From Nocardioides exalbidus (lineage in GTDB: Bacteria; Actinomycetota; Actinomycetes; Propionibacteriales; Nocardioidaceae): a stretch of DNA of 64,000 nt. Position 1 is the first letter of the stretch, and each line of letters begins with the position of its first letter. The DNA lies in assembly GCF_900105585.1 (NCBI RefSeq), contig NZ_FNRT01000002.1, positions 1,054,001-1,118,000 on the forward strand, written 5' to 3'. Position numbers and translations under genes: made by a program. Positions 42,929 to 52,264 of this stretch are shown piece by piece. The notes beneath the pieces are model-generated. The model was not told where the DNA came from. It saw only the letters and a program-made list of their open reading frames with translations, and searched no databases.

Positions 42929-43599
42929 TCGTCACGTTCGACCTCTTCAGCGCCCTGACCGACACCCGCACCGGTGCATCGAGGACGTTCGCCGAGATCG
43001 CCGCCGAGCGCGGCTGGAGCCCGTCCGGCCACGACCTCTACGACACGTGGGACGCGCACAACAAGGCGCTCCAGCGCGACGCGCACCCGCCGGCGACGTT
43101 CCGCGACCTGTCGCGCGCAGCCCTGGAGCTGGCGTACGCCGACCTCGGGCTCGACGTCCCCCTCGCCCCGGCCGACCTCGTCCGCCTGCACGGGACGGTC
43201 CCCGACTGGCCGCTGTGGCCCGACGTCGAGGCGGGCGTCGCCGCGGTCGCGGCGATCGGACACGTGACGGCGGTCGGGCTGCTCTCCAACGTCGACGACG
43301 ACCTCGCCCGGCTCACCCGCGCCCACGCCCTCGTCGACCCCGACCTGGTGCTCAGCTCGCAGCGGCTCGGTGCCTTCAAGCCGAGCCCGGAGATCTACGC
43401 ACGTGCGGTCGCAGCAGTCGCGCCGGAGTCGCTCGTGCATGTCGCCGCCTCGGCGCGGGACGTACGCGGTGCGCTCGAGGCTGGCATCACCGCGGTCCGG
43501 CTCGCGCGACCCGGGCACGTCGTGGACGCGACAGGCCCGCGGCCCCCGCACGAGGTGCAGGACGCCGCGGACCTGGCCGGCCTGATCAGCCGGCTGTAG
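42925..43599 (+). CDS. HAD-superfamily hydrolase, dehalogenase-like
   Basis: A 224-residue HAD-fold hydrolase. Motif I is TFDLFSALTDT with the nucleophile Asp followed by Leu-Phe as in 2-haloacid dehalogenase-like members, motif II Ser in GLLSNVDDDL, the Lys in GAFKPSPEIYARA and motif III near HVAASARDVRGALEAG. It might be a phosphatase or a haloacid dehalogenase. Coupled to DUF2461 by a GTGA overlap. It ends 4 bp before the convergent MatC-like gene. Confidence 0.85.
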   Translation: MIVTFDLFSALTDTRTGASRTFAEIAAERGWSPSGHDLYDTWDAHNKALQRDAHPPATFRDLSRAALELAYADLGLDVPLAPADLVRLHGTVPDWPLWPDVEAGVAAVAAIGHVTAVGLLSNVDDDLARLTRAHALVDPDLVLSSQRLGAFKPSPEIYARAVAAVAPESLVHVAASARDVRGALEAGITAVRLARPGHVVDATGPRPPHEVQDAADLAGLISRL

Positions 43600-43603
43600 G
43601 GGC

Positions 43604-44962
43604 TCAGACGGTCGGCACGACCAGCACGGCCCAGGCGACGACCGGCGCCACGACGACGATCGACATGCCCCACTGCATGAGCCGCTTGAAGACCATCTCG
43701 CGCTGGTCGGGCTCGGCGTTGGCGACCACGAGGGCGCCGTTGGTCGAGAACGGGCTGCAGTCGACGACCGAGCTCGAGATCGCCAGCGCGGCGATCAGGC
43801 CGATCGCGCTCACCTGGTCGGTGAGCAGGAACGGCACGGCCAGCGGGATGAGCGCGCCAATGATGCCGGTGGTCGAGGCGAAGGCCGAGACCACGGCGCC
43901 GATCAGGCAGATCAGCACGGCCGCGACGAGGGGCGCGCCGACGTTGGCGACGCCGTCGCCGAGCCAGTCGACCACGCCCTGGTTCTGCAGGAGCGTCACG
44001 TAGGTCACGATGCCGCCGATGAGCAGCACGGTGCCCCAGCTGATCTTCTCGACCGCACCCTTGGCGGAGGCCGGGAAGGCGAGCGTCAGGGCGACCGCGA
44101 TCGTGAGGGCGGTGAAGCCGACGTCGAGGTCGAAGCCGAGCGCGCCGACCATCAGGGCGACCAGGCCGACGAGCGTCACGATGCGCTGCGCGTTGAGCTT
44201 GCTCGGGTCGTCGGCGTCGGACGCTGCCGCGACCGAGCGCTTCGCCTCGACCGCGGAGTGCGGCGTACCACCGGTGCCGCCCGAGCGCGTGGCGGCGTAC
44301 GACGCCTGCTCGGCCTCGGCGCCCATGGCGGCGACCTGGACGTCCTCGCGCCCGCGGGCGATGAGGGCTCGCCCGCCGAAGGCGATGTAGGTGACGACCG
44401 CGATCAGCGTGGCGGCGAGGAACGTGGAGAAGAAGAGGAACGTCTGGCTGCCGGGCAGGTCGTTGCTCTCGACGACGCCGTTGGTGATCGAGCCGAAGAT
44501 GCCGATCGGCGAGAAGCTGCCGGCCGTGGCGCCCTGCACCACCATCATCCCCATCATCACCGGGTGGATCTGGTAGCGGACCGCGAAGCCCATCGCGACC
44601 GGCGCGACGATCGCGACGGCGGCCGGGCTGACCGCACCGATCGCGGTGACGATCGCGCAGACCAGGAACATCGCCCACGGCACGAGCGCCACCCGACCGC
44701 CGACCGCACGCACCGAGCCGTGAACGATCCAGTCGACGGTGCCGTTGTTCTTGGCCAGCGCGAAGAGGTACGTCACCCCGACCAGGATCACGAAGAGCCC
44801 GCTCGGGAAGCCGGCCAGCACGTCGTCGGTCGTCGCGTCGTAGACCGCGAGGCCCACGATGAACGACGCGACGAGCGCGAGCGCACCCATGTTGACGCCG
44901 CGCACCGTGGCGACGAGGAAGACGATCACGAGGACCGCCAGGGAGATCAGTTCGTGGGACAC
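43604..44962 (-). CDS. MatC/SLC13-like dicarboxylate transporter
   Basis: A 452-residue membrane protein with about 11-12 hydrophobic segments, matching MatC-N/ion-transporter-superfamily carriers of malonate and other dicarboxylates: VRGVNMGALALVASFIVGLAV, FPSGLFVILVGVTYLF, VVSAFASTTGIIGALIPLAV and ISSSVVDCSPFSTNGALVVAN. A charged central loop (about 220-265) separates the two halves. The GTG at 44962 has AAGGTGG 5 bp upstream; longer versions starting further out are less likely. It is divergent from a GntR regulator that probably controls it. Confidence 0.85.
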   Translation of the reverse strand: MSHELISLAVLVIVFLVATVRGVNMGALALVASFIVGLAVYDATTDDVLAGFPSGLFVILVGVTYLFALAKNNGTVDWIVHGSVRAVGGRVALVPWAMFLVCAIVTAIGAVSPAAVAIVAPVAMGFAVRYQIHPVMMGMMVVQGATAGSFSPIGIFGSITNGVVESNDLPGSQTFLFFSTFLAATLIAVVTYIAFGGRALIARGREDVQVAAMGAEAEQASYAATRSGGTGGTPHSAVEAKRSVAAASDADDPSKLNAQRIVTLVGLVALMVGALGFDLDVGFTALTIAVALTLAFPASAKGAVEKISWGTVLLIGGIVTYVTLLQNQGVVDWLGDGVANVGAPLVAAVLICLIGAVVSAFASTTGIIGALIPLAVPFLLTDQVSAIGLIAALAISSSVVDCSPFSTNGALVVANAEPDQREMVFKRLMQWGMSIVVVAPVVAWAVLVVPTV

Positions 44963-45029
44963 ACGTTCCACCTTGTCGATGTCGGGATGTGACCGGGGCC
45001 ACGTCGAGCATGTGACGGGCATCATGCCA

Positions 45030-45075
45030 GTGGCTAGGCCACCTAGCAACCGAGCCACAGCGCCACTAAGGTGGC
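45030..45075. promoter_or_regulatory. Two GTGGC/GCCAC inverted repeats between matC-like gene and gntR
   Basis: GTGGC-TAG-GCCAC lies at 45030-45042 and GCCAC-TAAG-GTGGC at 45062-45075. The second ends 3 bp before the regulator's ATG. Two dyads with identical half-sites in a divergent promoter are typical of a GntR-family operator set. Confidence 0.6.
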
Positions 45076-45078
45076 CAC

Positions 45079-45696
45079 ATGCCCGAGCAGCCCTCGAGGA
45101 ACCTGCCGCCACTGCGTCGCGAGCGCCTCTACGAGAGCCTGGCCGCGCACATCTCCGACTTCATCGAGGCCCAGGGCCTCGTCGGCGGCGACCGACTCCC
45201 GCCCGAGCGCCAGCTCGCCGCCGACCTCGGGGTCAGCCGCGCCACGCTGTCCCGGGCCCTCGCCTCGCTCGAGACCCGCGGCCGGATCGAGGTCCGCCAC
45301 GGCGTCGGCGCCCTCGTCCGCGACGTCGACGGCGGCACCGACTCCCGTCTCCAGGAGCGGGTCGACACCCAGCCCCACGCCGAGGTCGCCGTGGCGCGCG
45401 AGTCGATGCTCGCCGGCCTCGCGCGCGCCGCCGCCGTGCACCCCAACGCCTCGCTCCGCCTCGCGATGCTCGCCGACGACGGTCGCCCCCGCGGCTTCGA
45501 GCACACGTGGCGGTGCGTGCGCCGACTCGCCGACTCACCGCTCCTCGTCGACCTCGACGACCTGCTCGCCGACAAGGCGCCCCCGCCGGCGGACTCACCC
45601 GCCCTGCGCCAGTCGCTCGACGTGCTCGCCGAGGCGGTCATCCGCGGCGACGCGAGCGCCGCGGCGACGGCGTGCGCGGGGATGCTCGCCGGCTAG
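45079..45696 (+). CDS. GntR-family transcriptional regulator (FadR/FCD-like)
   Basis: A 205-residue regulator with an N-terminal winged HTH (RERLYESLAAHISDFIEAQG, LPPERQLAADLGVSRATLSRALASLETRG) and a reduced, helical C-terminal domain lacking the clear metal-ligand His pattern of a full FCD domain. It is divergent from the MatC-like transporter and has paired dyads in the intergenic region, so local control of dicarboxylate uptake is inferred. Its stop codon overlaps the stop of the convergent membrane protein gene (CTAG). Confidence 0.88.
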   Translation: MPEQPSRNLPPLRRERLYESLAAHISDFIEAQGLVGGDRLPPERQLAADLGVSRATLSRALASLETRGRIEVRHGVGALVRDVDGGTDSRLQERVDTQPHAEVAVARESMLAGLARAAAVHPNASLRLAMLADDGRPRGFEHTWRCVRRLADSPLLVDLDDLLADKAPPPADSPALRQSLDVLAEAVIRGDASAAATACAGMLAG

Positions 45697-46484
45697 GCCC
45701 GGGCGAACCAGGCGTCGCTGACGGCCAGGGCCTCCATCTCGGCCATGGTGAGGACCGGCTCCCCCGCCACCACGTCCCCCTGCTTCTCGTCCGTGGTGTT
45801 GCGCGCGATCACGTCGATCTGCCACCCGTCACTGGTCGCCAGGGTGAGCGAGCGCTCCAGGAAGGTCTCGGAGACCCCGGTGCCCCCGCTCGGACGCACC
45901 TCCTCGCGCAGCAGTCGCGAACCGTCGGGGAGCGTCGTGCAGTCGACGTCCGGAGCGGGCTCGCAGACGTCGCTCGGGGCGAGGGGGTCGCCGCCGTCCT
46001 CGACGACGAGCGGGTTGTTGTACCACCGGATGTGGAACGACACCTGCGCCCCGTCGACGGTGGCGTAGTAGAGGCGGACGAGGTCCTGAGCGGACTCGTC
46101 CACCTCCACCCGGCGCACCGCGGTGGCGCCGGTGAGCTCCTGCAGCGTGGTGGCCATCGCGTCCGGCGACACGAGTGGGCGGAGCTCCTCGGCAGGTGGC
46201 GGACGGTCGGGGTCGGCGGCCTGCGTGCCGGCCGTCCGGCCGGTGCCGTCGGCGATCTCGGGGTCGCGGGCGCTGTCGGGGTCCCCGAGCAGGGGTACGA
46301 CGGTCGCCAGCCAGCCGACGACGCCGATCACGGCGAGCGAGGCGACCGTCGTACCGATCCGGGCGCGGCGCTGCCGCGAGCGGCCGCGGGAGACGCCGCC
46401 GCTGACGAGGCGGTCGACGTCGGGGGCGAGGTCGTCGCTGGCGCGACGCAACAGCTCGGTGACGCCGGTGTCGTGCTGGGACAT
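45693..46484 (-). CDS. Single-span membrane protein, probable anti-sigma partner
   Basis: A 263-residue protein with a cytosolic N-terminus (LLRRASDDLAPDVDRLVSGG), one membrane helix (TTVASLAVIGVVGWLATVV) and a beta-rich external domain with a Cys pair (SDVCEPAPDVDCTTLPDG). This topology and the position 13 bp after an ECF sigma gene on the same strand suggest an anti-sigma factor or sensor, though no zinc-ASD HxxxCxxC motif is seen. It probably releases the sigma factor on an envelope signal. Confidence 0.72.
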   Translation of the reverse strand: MSQHDTGVTELLRRASDDLAPDVDRLVSGGVSRGRSRQRRARIGTTVASLAVIGVVGWLATVVPLLGDPDSARDPEIADGTGRTAGTQAADPDRPPPAEELRPLVSPDAMATTLQELTGATAVRRVEVDESAQDLVRLYYATVDGAQVSFHIRWYNNPLVVEDGGDPLAPSDVCEPAPDVDCTTLPDGSRLLREEVRPSGGTGVSETFLERSLTLATSDGWQIDVIARNTTDEKQGDVVAGEPVLTMAEMEALAVSDAWFARA

Positions 46485-46497
46485 CTGTGCTGCTCCT

Positions 46498-47004
46498 TCA
46501 GGTTTCCAGCAGGTCGCGGAGGGTCGGGCCCAGCACGGTACGGAGACGGTCGAGCGCACGGAGGGTGCGGTTGCGCACGGCGCCGGGGCTCACCCCGAGG
46601 GCCTGCGCGGTGTCGGCCACCGACACGTCCTCGAGGTAGCGCAGGACCAGGACCGCGCGGTCCATCGGCGCGAGCTCGTCGAGCGCTGCCCGGAGCGCGA
46701 GTCGGGTGGCGGCGTCTCCATCCGTCATCGCCGTCTCGGGCAGGTGCTCGGTCGGTCTCTCGTGGGTGCTGCGGCGGCGCTGGGCGCTGAGGTAGGTGCG
46801 CGCCAGCGTCGTGTGGGCGTACGCCACCGGGTGCTCGATCGGAGCGCCCAGCCGGCGGTGCCACCGGACGTAGACCTTGGCCAGGGTCTCCTGGACCAGG
46901 TCCTCGGCACGGTGGGTGTCGCCGCACATCAGCCACGCCGCACGGAAGAGCTGGGGCGTCCGCGCGATCGCGAACTCCTCGAACTCCTCGGTCGGGCGGG
47001 GCAC
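46498..47004 (-). CDS. SigE-family ECF RNA polymerase sigma factor
   Basis: A 168-residue ECF sigma factor. Region 2 has TPQLFRAAWLMCGDTHRAEDLVQETLAKVYVRW, and region 4 has MDRAVLVLRYLEDVSVADTAQALGVSPGAVRNRTLRALDRLR. It is shorter than classical ECFs, as expected for the actinobacterial SigE family. The ATG at 47004 is followed by normal coding. A GGAACT-N15-CGTT promoter lies upstream, suggesting self-activation. It is co-transcribed with the putative anti-sigma partner. Confidence 0.92.
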   Translation of the reverse strand: MPRPTEEFEEFAIARTPQLFRAAWLMCGDTHRAEDLVQETLAKVYVRWHRRLGAPIEHPVAYAHTTLARTYLSAQRRRSTHERPTEHLPETAMTDGDAATRLALRAALDELAPMDRAVLVLRYLEDVSVADTAQALGVSPGAVRNRTLRALDRLRTVLGPTLRDLLET

Positions 47005-47090
47005 GTCTCTCCTTGCTGCTGGTCGGGGTGGGCGGGGTCGGCGTCACCAGTGAGACGCGCCGAGCGGCCCGGACGTCACACGGAGATCGC

Positions 47091-47115
47091 AACGATTCCG
47101 CCTGCGAAGAGTTCC
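47091..47115 (-). promoter_or_regulatory. ECF-type promoter GGAACT-N15-CGTT
   Basis: On the minus strand, GGAACT (47115-47110) and CGTT (47094-47091) are 15 bp apart, matching the general ECF promoter layout (GGAAC...CGTT). It sits about 85 bp upstream of the sigma factor start, so autoregulation is plausible. The divergent gene at 47172 lies on its other side. Confidence 0.5.
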
Positions 47116-47171
47116 GGACCCCGTCAGGACCTGTTCACGTCCGTGTCGCCCACCGGCGTGAGGCTGGCGCC

Positions 47172-47708
47172 ATGGCCAAGCGACTGTTCCTGCTCCACAT
47201 CGGTCCTGCCCCGGTCGACGTCTCGGAGATGACCGAGGCGCTCGCCCTCGGCCAGATCGCCGTCCCCGAGCTCGAGGCCGAGGTCTTCGACCACGCGGGC
47301 ATCGAGATCCGCCGCGCCCACAAGGCCGCCGGGCTCAAGCGCAAGCAGGTCGAGGGGGCGTGGGCCAAGGTCGCCCGCCGCGCGTGGAAGACGAGATCCG
47401 ACTGCTTCGTGAGCATCCCCGGCTTCTTCGAGGCCGAGCCCGAGCAGGCCGCCCTCGCGCTCGACGGGCTCGCCGACTTCAAGGTCGTCCTCGTCGTGAC
47501 CAGCGGCTTCGAGGTCGAGCCGCCCGCCGCCTGGGTCGAGCTGGTCAAGTCCGACCGCACCCACGTGCTGCCGTCCCACCTCACCGACGAGCAGCTCGCC
47601 GCGCAGGTCGCGCGCATCGCCCTGATCGAGGAGGAGGCCCGCCTCGACAAGCGGCTCGCCAAGGTCTCCAAGCGGCGCAAGCAGGTCAACCGCCGGCTCG
47701 CCGCGTAG
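47172..47708 (+). CDS. Hypothetical protein with degenerate sulfotransferase-like layout
   Basis: A 178-residue protein beginning KRLFLLHIGPAPVDVSEMTE, where related sulfotransferase-like proteins have LHIGxxKTGTT. The PAPS-binding P-loop is absent here. Later segments (DCFVSIPGFFEAEPEQAALAL, VVLVVTSGFEV, AAWVELVKSDRTHVLP) follow the order of those proteins. It may be a degenerate relative with a new role; the similarity is from memory and weak. The C-terminus is a charged helix rich in Lys/Arg. Confidence 0.7.
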   Translation: MAKRLFLLHIGPAPVDVSEMTEALALGQIAVPELEAEVFDHAGIEIRRAHKAAGLKRKQVEGAWAKVARRAWKTRSDCFVSIPGFFEAEPEQAALALDGLADFKVVLVVTSGFEVEPPAAWVELVKSDRTHVLPSHLTDEQLAAQVARIALIEEEARLDKRLAKVSKRRKQVNRRLAA

Positions 47709-47723
47709 GTGCTGACCCGTCGG

Positions 47724-47800
47724 GAGTCACCGGATATCCGGTGACCGCCCCGCTTGTCGGCCCAGATCTGGGTGCCGAAGCGGGAGACTCGGGTGCAAAG
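47724..47800 (+). repeat. 77-nt palindromic intergenic repeat, copy 4
   Basis: Same length and orientation as copies 2 and 3. TCACCGGATATCCGGTGA is intact (47727-47744). The second hairpin differs: CGCTTGTCGG CCCAGATCTGGG TGCCGAAGCG keeps pairing through compensating changes (CGCTT/AAGCG, CCCAGATCTGGG). It lies between the 47172 gene and the convergent rrf2 gene. Confidence 0.92.
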
Positions 47801-47815
47801 CTCCCCCGAACCGGA

Positions 47816-48274
47816 TCAGTGGGGCTGCCAGGCGTCCTCGTCGGCCGTCAGGGCGGCAATGCCCTGCGGGAGCTTGCCGTCGGCGAGGTCCTGGATGGTG
47901 ACCTGCTCGAACACGCTGCGCAGCGAGTGGCGGGCAGCGATCCAGACGTGCTGCAGCACCTGCGCGGAGTCGTCGTACTCGACCGCCTCCGGCCGGAGGC
48001 CGTAGACCGACACCAGCGGGCCGTCGACCGCGCGGATGACGTCGGCGACGGTGACCGTCTCGGGCTTGCGCGCGAAGCGCCAGCCGCCGGACTGGCCGCG
48101 CTGCGACACCACGACGTCGGCGCGGCGGAGGTCGGCGAGGATGGCCTGGAGGAAGCCGTGGGGGATCTGCTGGGCCTTGCCGAGCTGCTCGGCGCTGACG
48201 GCGGTCCCGTCGGTGCGCACCGCGATCTCGATCAGGGCCCGCAGGGCGTAGTCGGCTTTGGCGGAGACGCGCAT
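47816..48274 (-). CDS. Rrf2-family transcriptional regulator without cysteines
   Basis: A 152-residue Rrf2 protein with the winged HTH (MRVSAKADYALRALIEIAVR, LGKAQQIPHGFLQAILADLRRADVV, GQSGGWRFARKPETVTVADV). The C-terminal region has no Cys at all, so it cannot bind an IscR/NsrR-type Fe-S cluster through cysteines. It is divergent from the FadE5-like gene across 215 bp. That gap holds a GCCGAT-CCG-ATCGGC dyad (48325-48339) and AGATATCT (48289-48296). The target and signal are unknown. Confidence 0.88.
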   Translation of the reverse strand: MRVSAKADYALRALIEIAVRTDGTAVSAEQLGKAQQIPHGFLQAILADLRRADVVVSQRGQSGGWRFARKPETVTVADVIRAVDGPLVSVYGLRPEAVEYDDSAQVLQHVWIAARHSLRSVFEQVTIQDLADGKLPQGIAALTADEDAWQPH

Positions 48275-48407
48275 AAGGCCAGTTTGTCAGATATCTCGGC
48301 AGGTTCACTGTTGTTGGCGCCGCAGCCGATCCGATCGGCCCGCGCCGTGTGGCCCACGACATCGGGCGTTCGTGTTGCGCGACGGCCGATCGCGAGGCAT
48401 TCTTTAG

Positions 48408-48421
48408 TTACCGGCGAGTAG
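48408..48421. promoter_or_regulatory. TTACC-N4-AGTA operator-like site upstream of fadE
   Basis: TTACCGGCGAGTAG matches the site before etfD (TTACCTGCGGGTAG) at 12 of 14 positions. It is 69 bp before the fadE start, a distance almost identical to the etfD case. It differs from the rrf2-proximal dyads. Confidence 0.55.
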
Positions 48422-48489
48422 CCCGCAGGGAGAGACCAGCCCGCACCCGCCCCCCCAGACCGCACCGCTAGTGATGACAGGTGGAAGCA

Positions 48490-50364
48490 GTGAGCCACTA
48501 CAAGACCAACCTCCGCGACATCGAGTTCAACCTCTTCGAGGTCCTCGGCCGCGACGACGTCCTGGGCACCGGCCCGTTCGGCGAGGTCGACGGCGAGACC
48601 GCCCGCGAGGTGCTAGCCGAGGTCGAGCGCCTCGCCCGCGAGGACCTCGCGGCGTCCTACGTCGACAGCGACCGCAACCCGCCGGTCTTCGACCCGGCGA
48701 CCAACACCGCGCCGCTGCCCGAGTCGTTCAAGAAGAGCTACAAGGCCTGGGAGGACGCCGAGTTCTGGCGCCTGCAGATCAGCGAGGAGCTCGGCGGCAC
48801 GCCCGCCCCCTCGTCGCTCATCTGGGCCATCGGCGAGATGGTGCTCGGCGCCAACGCGCCGATCTGGATGTACGGCGCCGGGCCGGCGTTCGCGGGCGTC
48901 ATCCACCGCAACGGCAACGAGCGCGACAAGCGCATCGCCCAGCACGTCGTCGACCACGGGTGGAACACCTCGATGGTGCTCACCGAGCCCGACGCCGGCT
49001 CCGACGTGGGCGCCGGACGCGCCAAGGCCACGCCCAACGACGACGGCTCGTGGAACATCGAGGGCGTCAAGCGCTTCATCACCTCGGCCGAGTCCGACCT
49101 CTGCGACAACATCATCCACCTCGTGCTGGCCCGCCCGGTCGGCGTCGAGGGCGCCGGCGGCCCCGGCACCAAGGGCCTCTCGCTCTTCATCGTCCCGAAG
49201 GTCCACTTCGACCACGAGACCGGCGAGCTGACCGGCGAGCGCAACGGCGTCTACGTCACCAACGTCGAGCACAAGATGGGCATCAAGGTGTCCAACACCT
49301 GCGAGCTCACCTTCGGCGACTCCTCCGTCGGTGGCGGCGAGCCCGCGAAGGGCTGGCTGCTCGGCGAGGTCCACGACGGCATCGCGCAGATGTTCCAGGT
49401 CATCGAGAACGCCCGCATGATGGTCGGCACCAAGGCCATCGCGACCCTCTCGACCGGCTACCTCAACGCCCTCGAGTTCGCCAAGGAGCGCGTCCAGGGC
49501 GCCGACCTGACCCAGGCCGCCGACAAGACCGCCCCGCGCGTCACGATCACGCACCACCCCGACGTACGCCGCTCGCTGATGACGCAGAAGTCGTTCGCCG
49601 AGGCGATGCGCGCGCTCGTGCTCTACACCGCCACCTGGCAGGACCAGGTGCTGGTCGCCGAGCACGAGGGCACCGCCGACTCCGACGAGACCCGGCTCGC
49701 CGCCGCGGTCAACGACCTGCTGCTCCCGATCGTCAAGGGCTACGGCTCCGAGCGCTCGTGGGTGCTGCTGGGCACCGAGTCGCTGCAGACCTTCGGCGGC
49801 TCCGGCTTCCTGCAGGAGTACCCCCTCGAGCAGTACGTCCGCGACGCCAAGATCGACACCCTCTACGAGGGCACGACCGCCATCCAGGGCCAGGACTTCT
49901 TCTTCCGCAAGATCGTCAAGGACCAGGGCAAGGCGCTCGGCCACCTCGCCCAGCAGATCGAGGGCTTCATCGCCTCCGAGGCCGGCAACGGCCGCCTGAA
50001 GAACGAGCGCGCGCTGCTCGCCACCGCGCTCGAGGACGCCAACGCGATCGTCGGGCACATGATCAACGACCTGATGTCGTCGGCCGAGGAGCAGCGCAAC
50101 ATCTACAAGGTCGGCCTCAACACCTCGCGCCTGCTGATGGTGCTCGGCGACGTGGTCTGCGCGTGGCTGCTGCTGCGCCAGGCCGAGGTCGCGCTCGCCA
50201 AGCTCGGCGGCGAGGTGTCGGCCAAGGACAAGGTCTTCTACGAGGGCAAGATCGCCGCGGCGCAGTTCTTCGCGCAGACCAACCTGCCGAAGATCGCCTC
50301 CGAGCGCGCCATCGCCGAGGGCATCACCCTCGACCTGATGGACCTCGACGAGGCGTCCTTCTGA
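48490..50364 (+). CDS. fadE: Acyl-CoA dehydrogenase, FadE5-like
   Basis: A 624-residue FAD-dependent acyl-CoA dehydrogenase of the long FadE5 type. The N-terminus [19 protein letters not shown] is characteristic. [15 protein letters not shown] and FITSAESDL lie in the FAD/substrate domain, [24 protein letters not shown] and the catalytic Glu segment [17 protein letters not shown] follow. The helical C-terminal extension is typical. GTG 48490 is chosen over GTG 48481, having GGTGGA 5 bp upstream and family agreement. It should donate electrons through ETF to an EtfD-like protein such as the one at 27464; both share an upstream palindrome. Confidence 0.93.
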   Translation: MSHYKTNLRDIEFNLFEVLGRDDVLGTGPFGEVDGETAREVLAEVERLAREDLAASYVDSDRNPPVFDPATNTAPLPESFKKSYKAWEDAEFWRLQISEELGGTPAPSSLIWAIGEMVLGANAPIWMYGAGPAFAGVIHRNGNERDKRIAQHVVDHGWNTSMVLTEPDAGSDVGAGRAKATPNDDGSWNIEGVKRFITSAESDLCDNIIHLVLARPVGVEGAGGPGTKGLSLFIVPKVHFDHETGELTGERNGVYVTNVEHKMGIKVSNTCELTFGDSSVGGGEPAKGWLLGEVHDGIAQMFQVIENARMMVGTKAIATLSTGYLNALEFAKERVQGADLTQAADKTAPRVTITHHPDVRRSLMTQKSFAEAMRALVLYTATWQDQVLVAEHEGTADSDETRLAAAVNDLLLPIVKGYGSERSWVLLGTESLQTFGGSGFLQEYPLEQYVRDAKIDTLYEGTTAIQGQDFFFRKIVKDQGKALGHLAQQIEGFIASEAGNGRLKNERALLATALEDANAIVGHMINDLMSSAEEQRNIYKVGLNTSRLLMVLGDVVCAWLLLRQAEVALAKLGGEVSAKDKVFYEGKIAAAQFFAQTNLPKIASERAIAEGITLDLMDLDEASF

Positions 50365-50395
50365 CGCTTCCCTCGGTGTCGTCGCCCTGACGCTC

Positions 50396-50476
50396 CACCA
50401 CGGGATGTTGCTGAACATGCACTTCCCTCACGCAGCTGCGTGAGGGAAGTGCTGCATTTCCCGACATCCCATGGTG
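50396..50476 (+). terminator. Nested 81-nt hairpin, terminator or hairpin element
   Basis: An inner 34-nt perfect palindrome (50419-50452, stem 17 bp, core CGCAGCTGCG) is enclosed by an outer 13-bp stem with one mismatch (50396-50408 with 50464-50476; CACCAcGGGATGT/ACATCCCaTGGTG). It follows fadE by 32 bp. There is no T-tract. It may act as a bidirectional terminator, or be a copy of a mobile hairpin element. Confidence 0.6.
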
Positions 50477-50576
50477 AAGCAGCACCGGCGCCGGCAGCAC
50501 CGGATGACAGGTGTCACGGGGAGGTCGTGACATCTCCGTCAGGCGGGAGGACCGGTACGACGACAGGCTGAGGGAC

Positions 50577-51454
<878 letters not shown>

Positions 51455-51458
<4 letters not shown>

Positions 51459-52264
51459 GCGCCACGCCCGACACCCTGACCGCCGCCACGATCCCGACCG
51501 CGACCGCCCGCACCGCGCCGCGGCCCGACGTGGTGGCGTACGCCCGGCTCGACCTGCGCCGCCAGCTGCGCGACCGGATGGCGATGTTCTTCATCGTCGG
51601 GCTGCCGATGTTCATGTACCTCGTGTTCGGCCTCGGCTCCGACGACCGCGTCGGCAGCGGCAACGTCGCGATGTACATCATGATCTCGATGGCCTGCTAC
51701 GGCGCCGTCACCGCGACCACCGGCATCGCCGGCAGCGCCGCGACCGAGCAGATGATGGGCTGGGGCCGCCAGCTCGGCCTCACCCCGATGCGCCCGCTCG
51801 CGTTCGTCGCGGCCAAGGCCGGCATCGCGATGGTCGTCGCGGCCATGCCGGTCACCCTGATCTTCGCGATCGGCGCACTCACCGGCGCGCGCGGCAGCTG
51901 GAGCGACTGGGTGCTCGGCGCCGCGATCGTGTGGGCCGGGTCCGCGCTCTTCGCCATCTACGGCCTCTCGGTCAGCCTGCTCTTCCGCGGCTCCAACGCC
52001 CCCGGCATCGCCTCCGGCTTCATCGTCGTGATGGCGTTCCTGGGCGGGCTGTTCACGCCGATGAGCGGCCTGATGCTCGACATCGGCCGGTTCACCCCCC
52101 TCTACGGGTACGCCGCGCTGGCGCGCTTCCCGCTCACCGGCGGCGGCCTCCCGCTCGGCGGCAGCGACCCGCTGTGGCTCCCGGTCGCTAACGTGCTCGC
52201 GTGGACCGTGATCTTCTCGCTGCTGGCGACCTGGGGAGTGCGCCGGAGCCGGGCGCGGACGTGA
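51455..52264 (+). CDS. ABC-2 type membrane permease
   Basis: A 269-residue membrane protein with six hydrophobic segments, an N-terminal low-complexity Thr/Ala stretch, and the ABC-2 features LRRQLRDRMAMFFIVGLPMF and IASGFIVVMAFLGGLFTPMSG. It overlaps the ATPase stop and the kinase start (ATGA, GTGA), so the four genes are coupled. Forms the membrane half of the exporter. Confidence 0.9.

Noticed and set aside
43604..45112. Longer start (502 residues) for the MatC-like transporter
   Set aside because: The extra N-terminal part overlaps the divergent regulator's promoter and start and is Arg/Ala-rich without membrane or family features.
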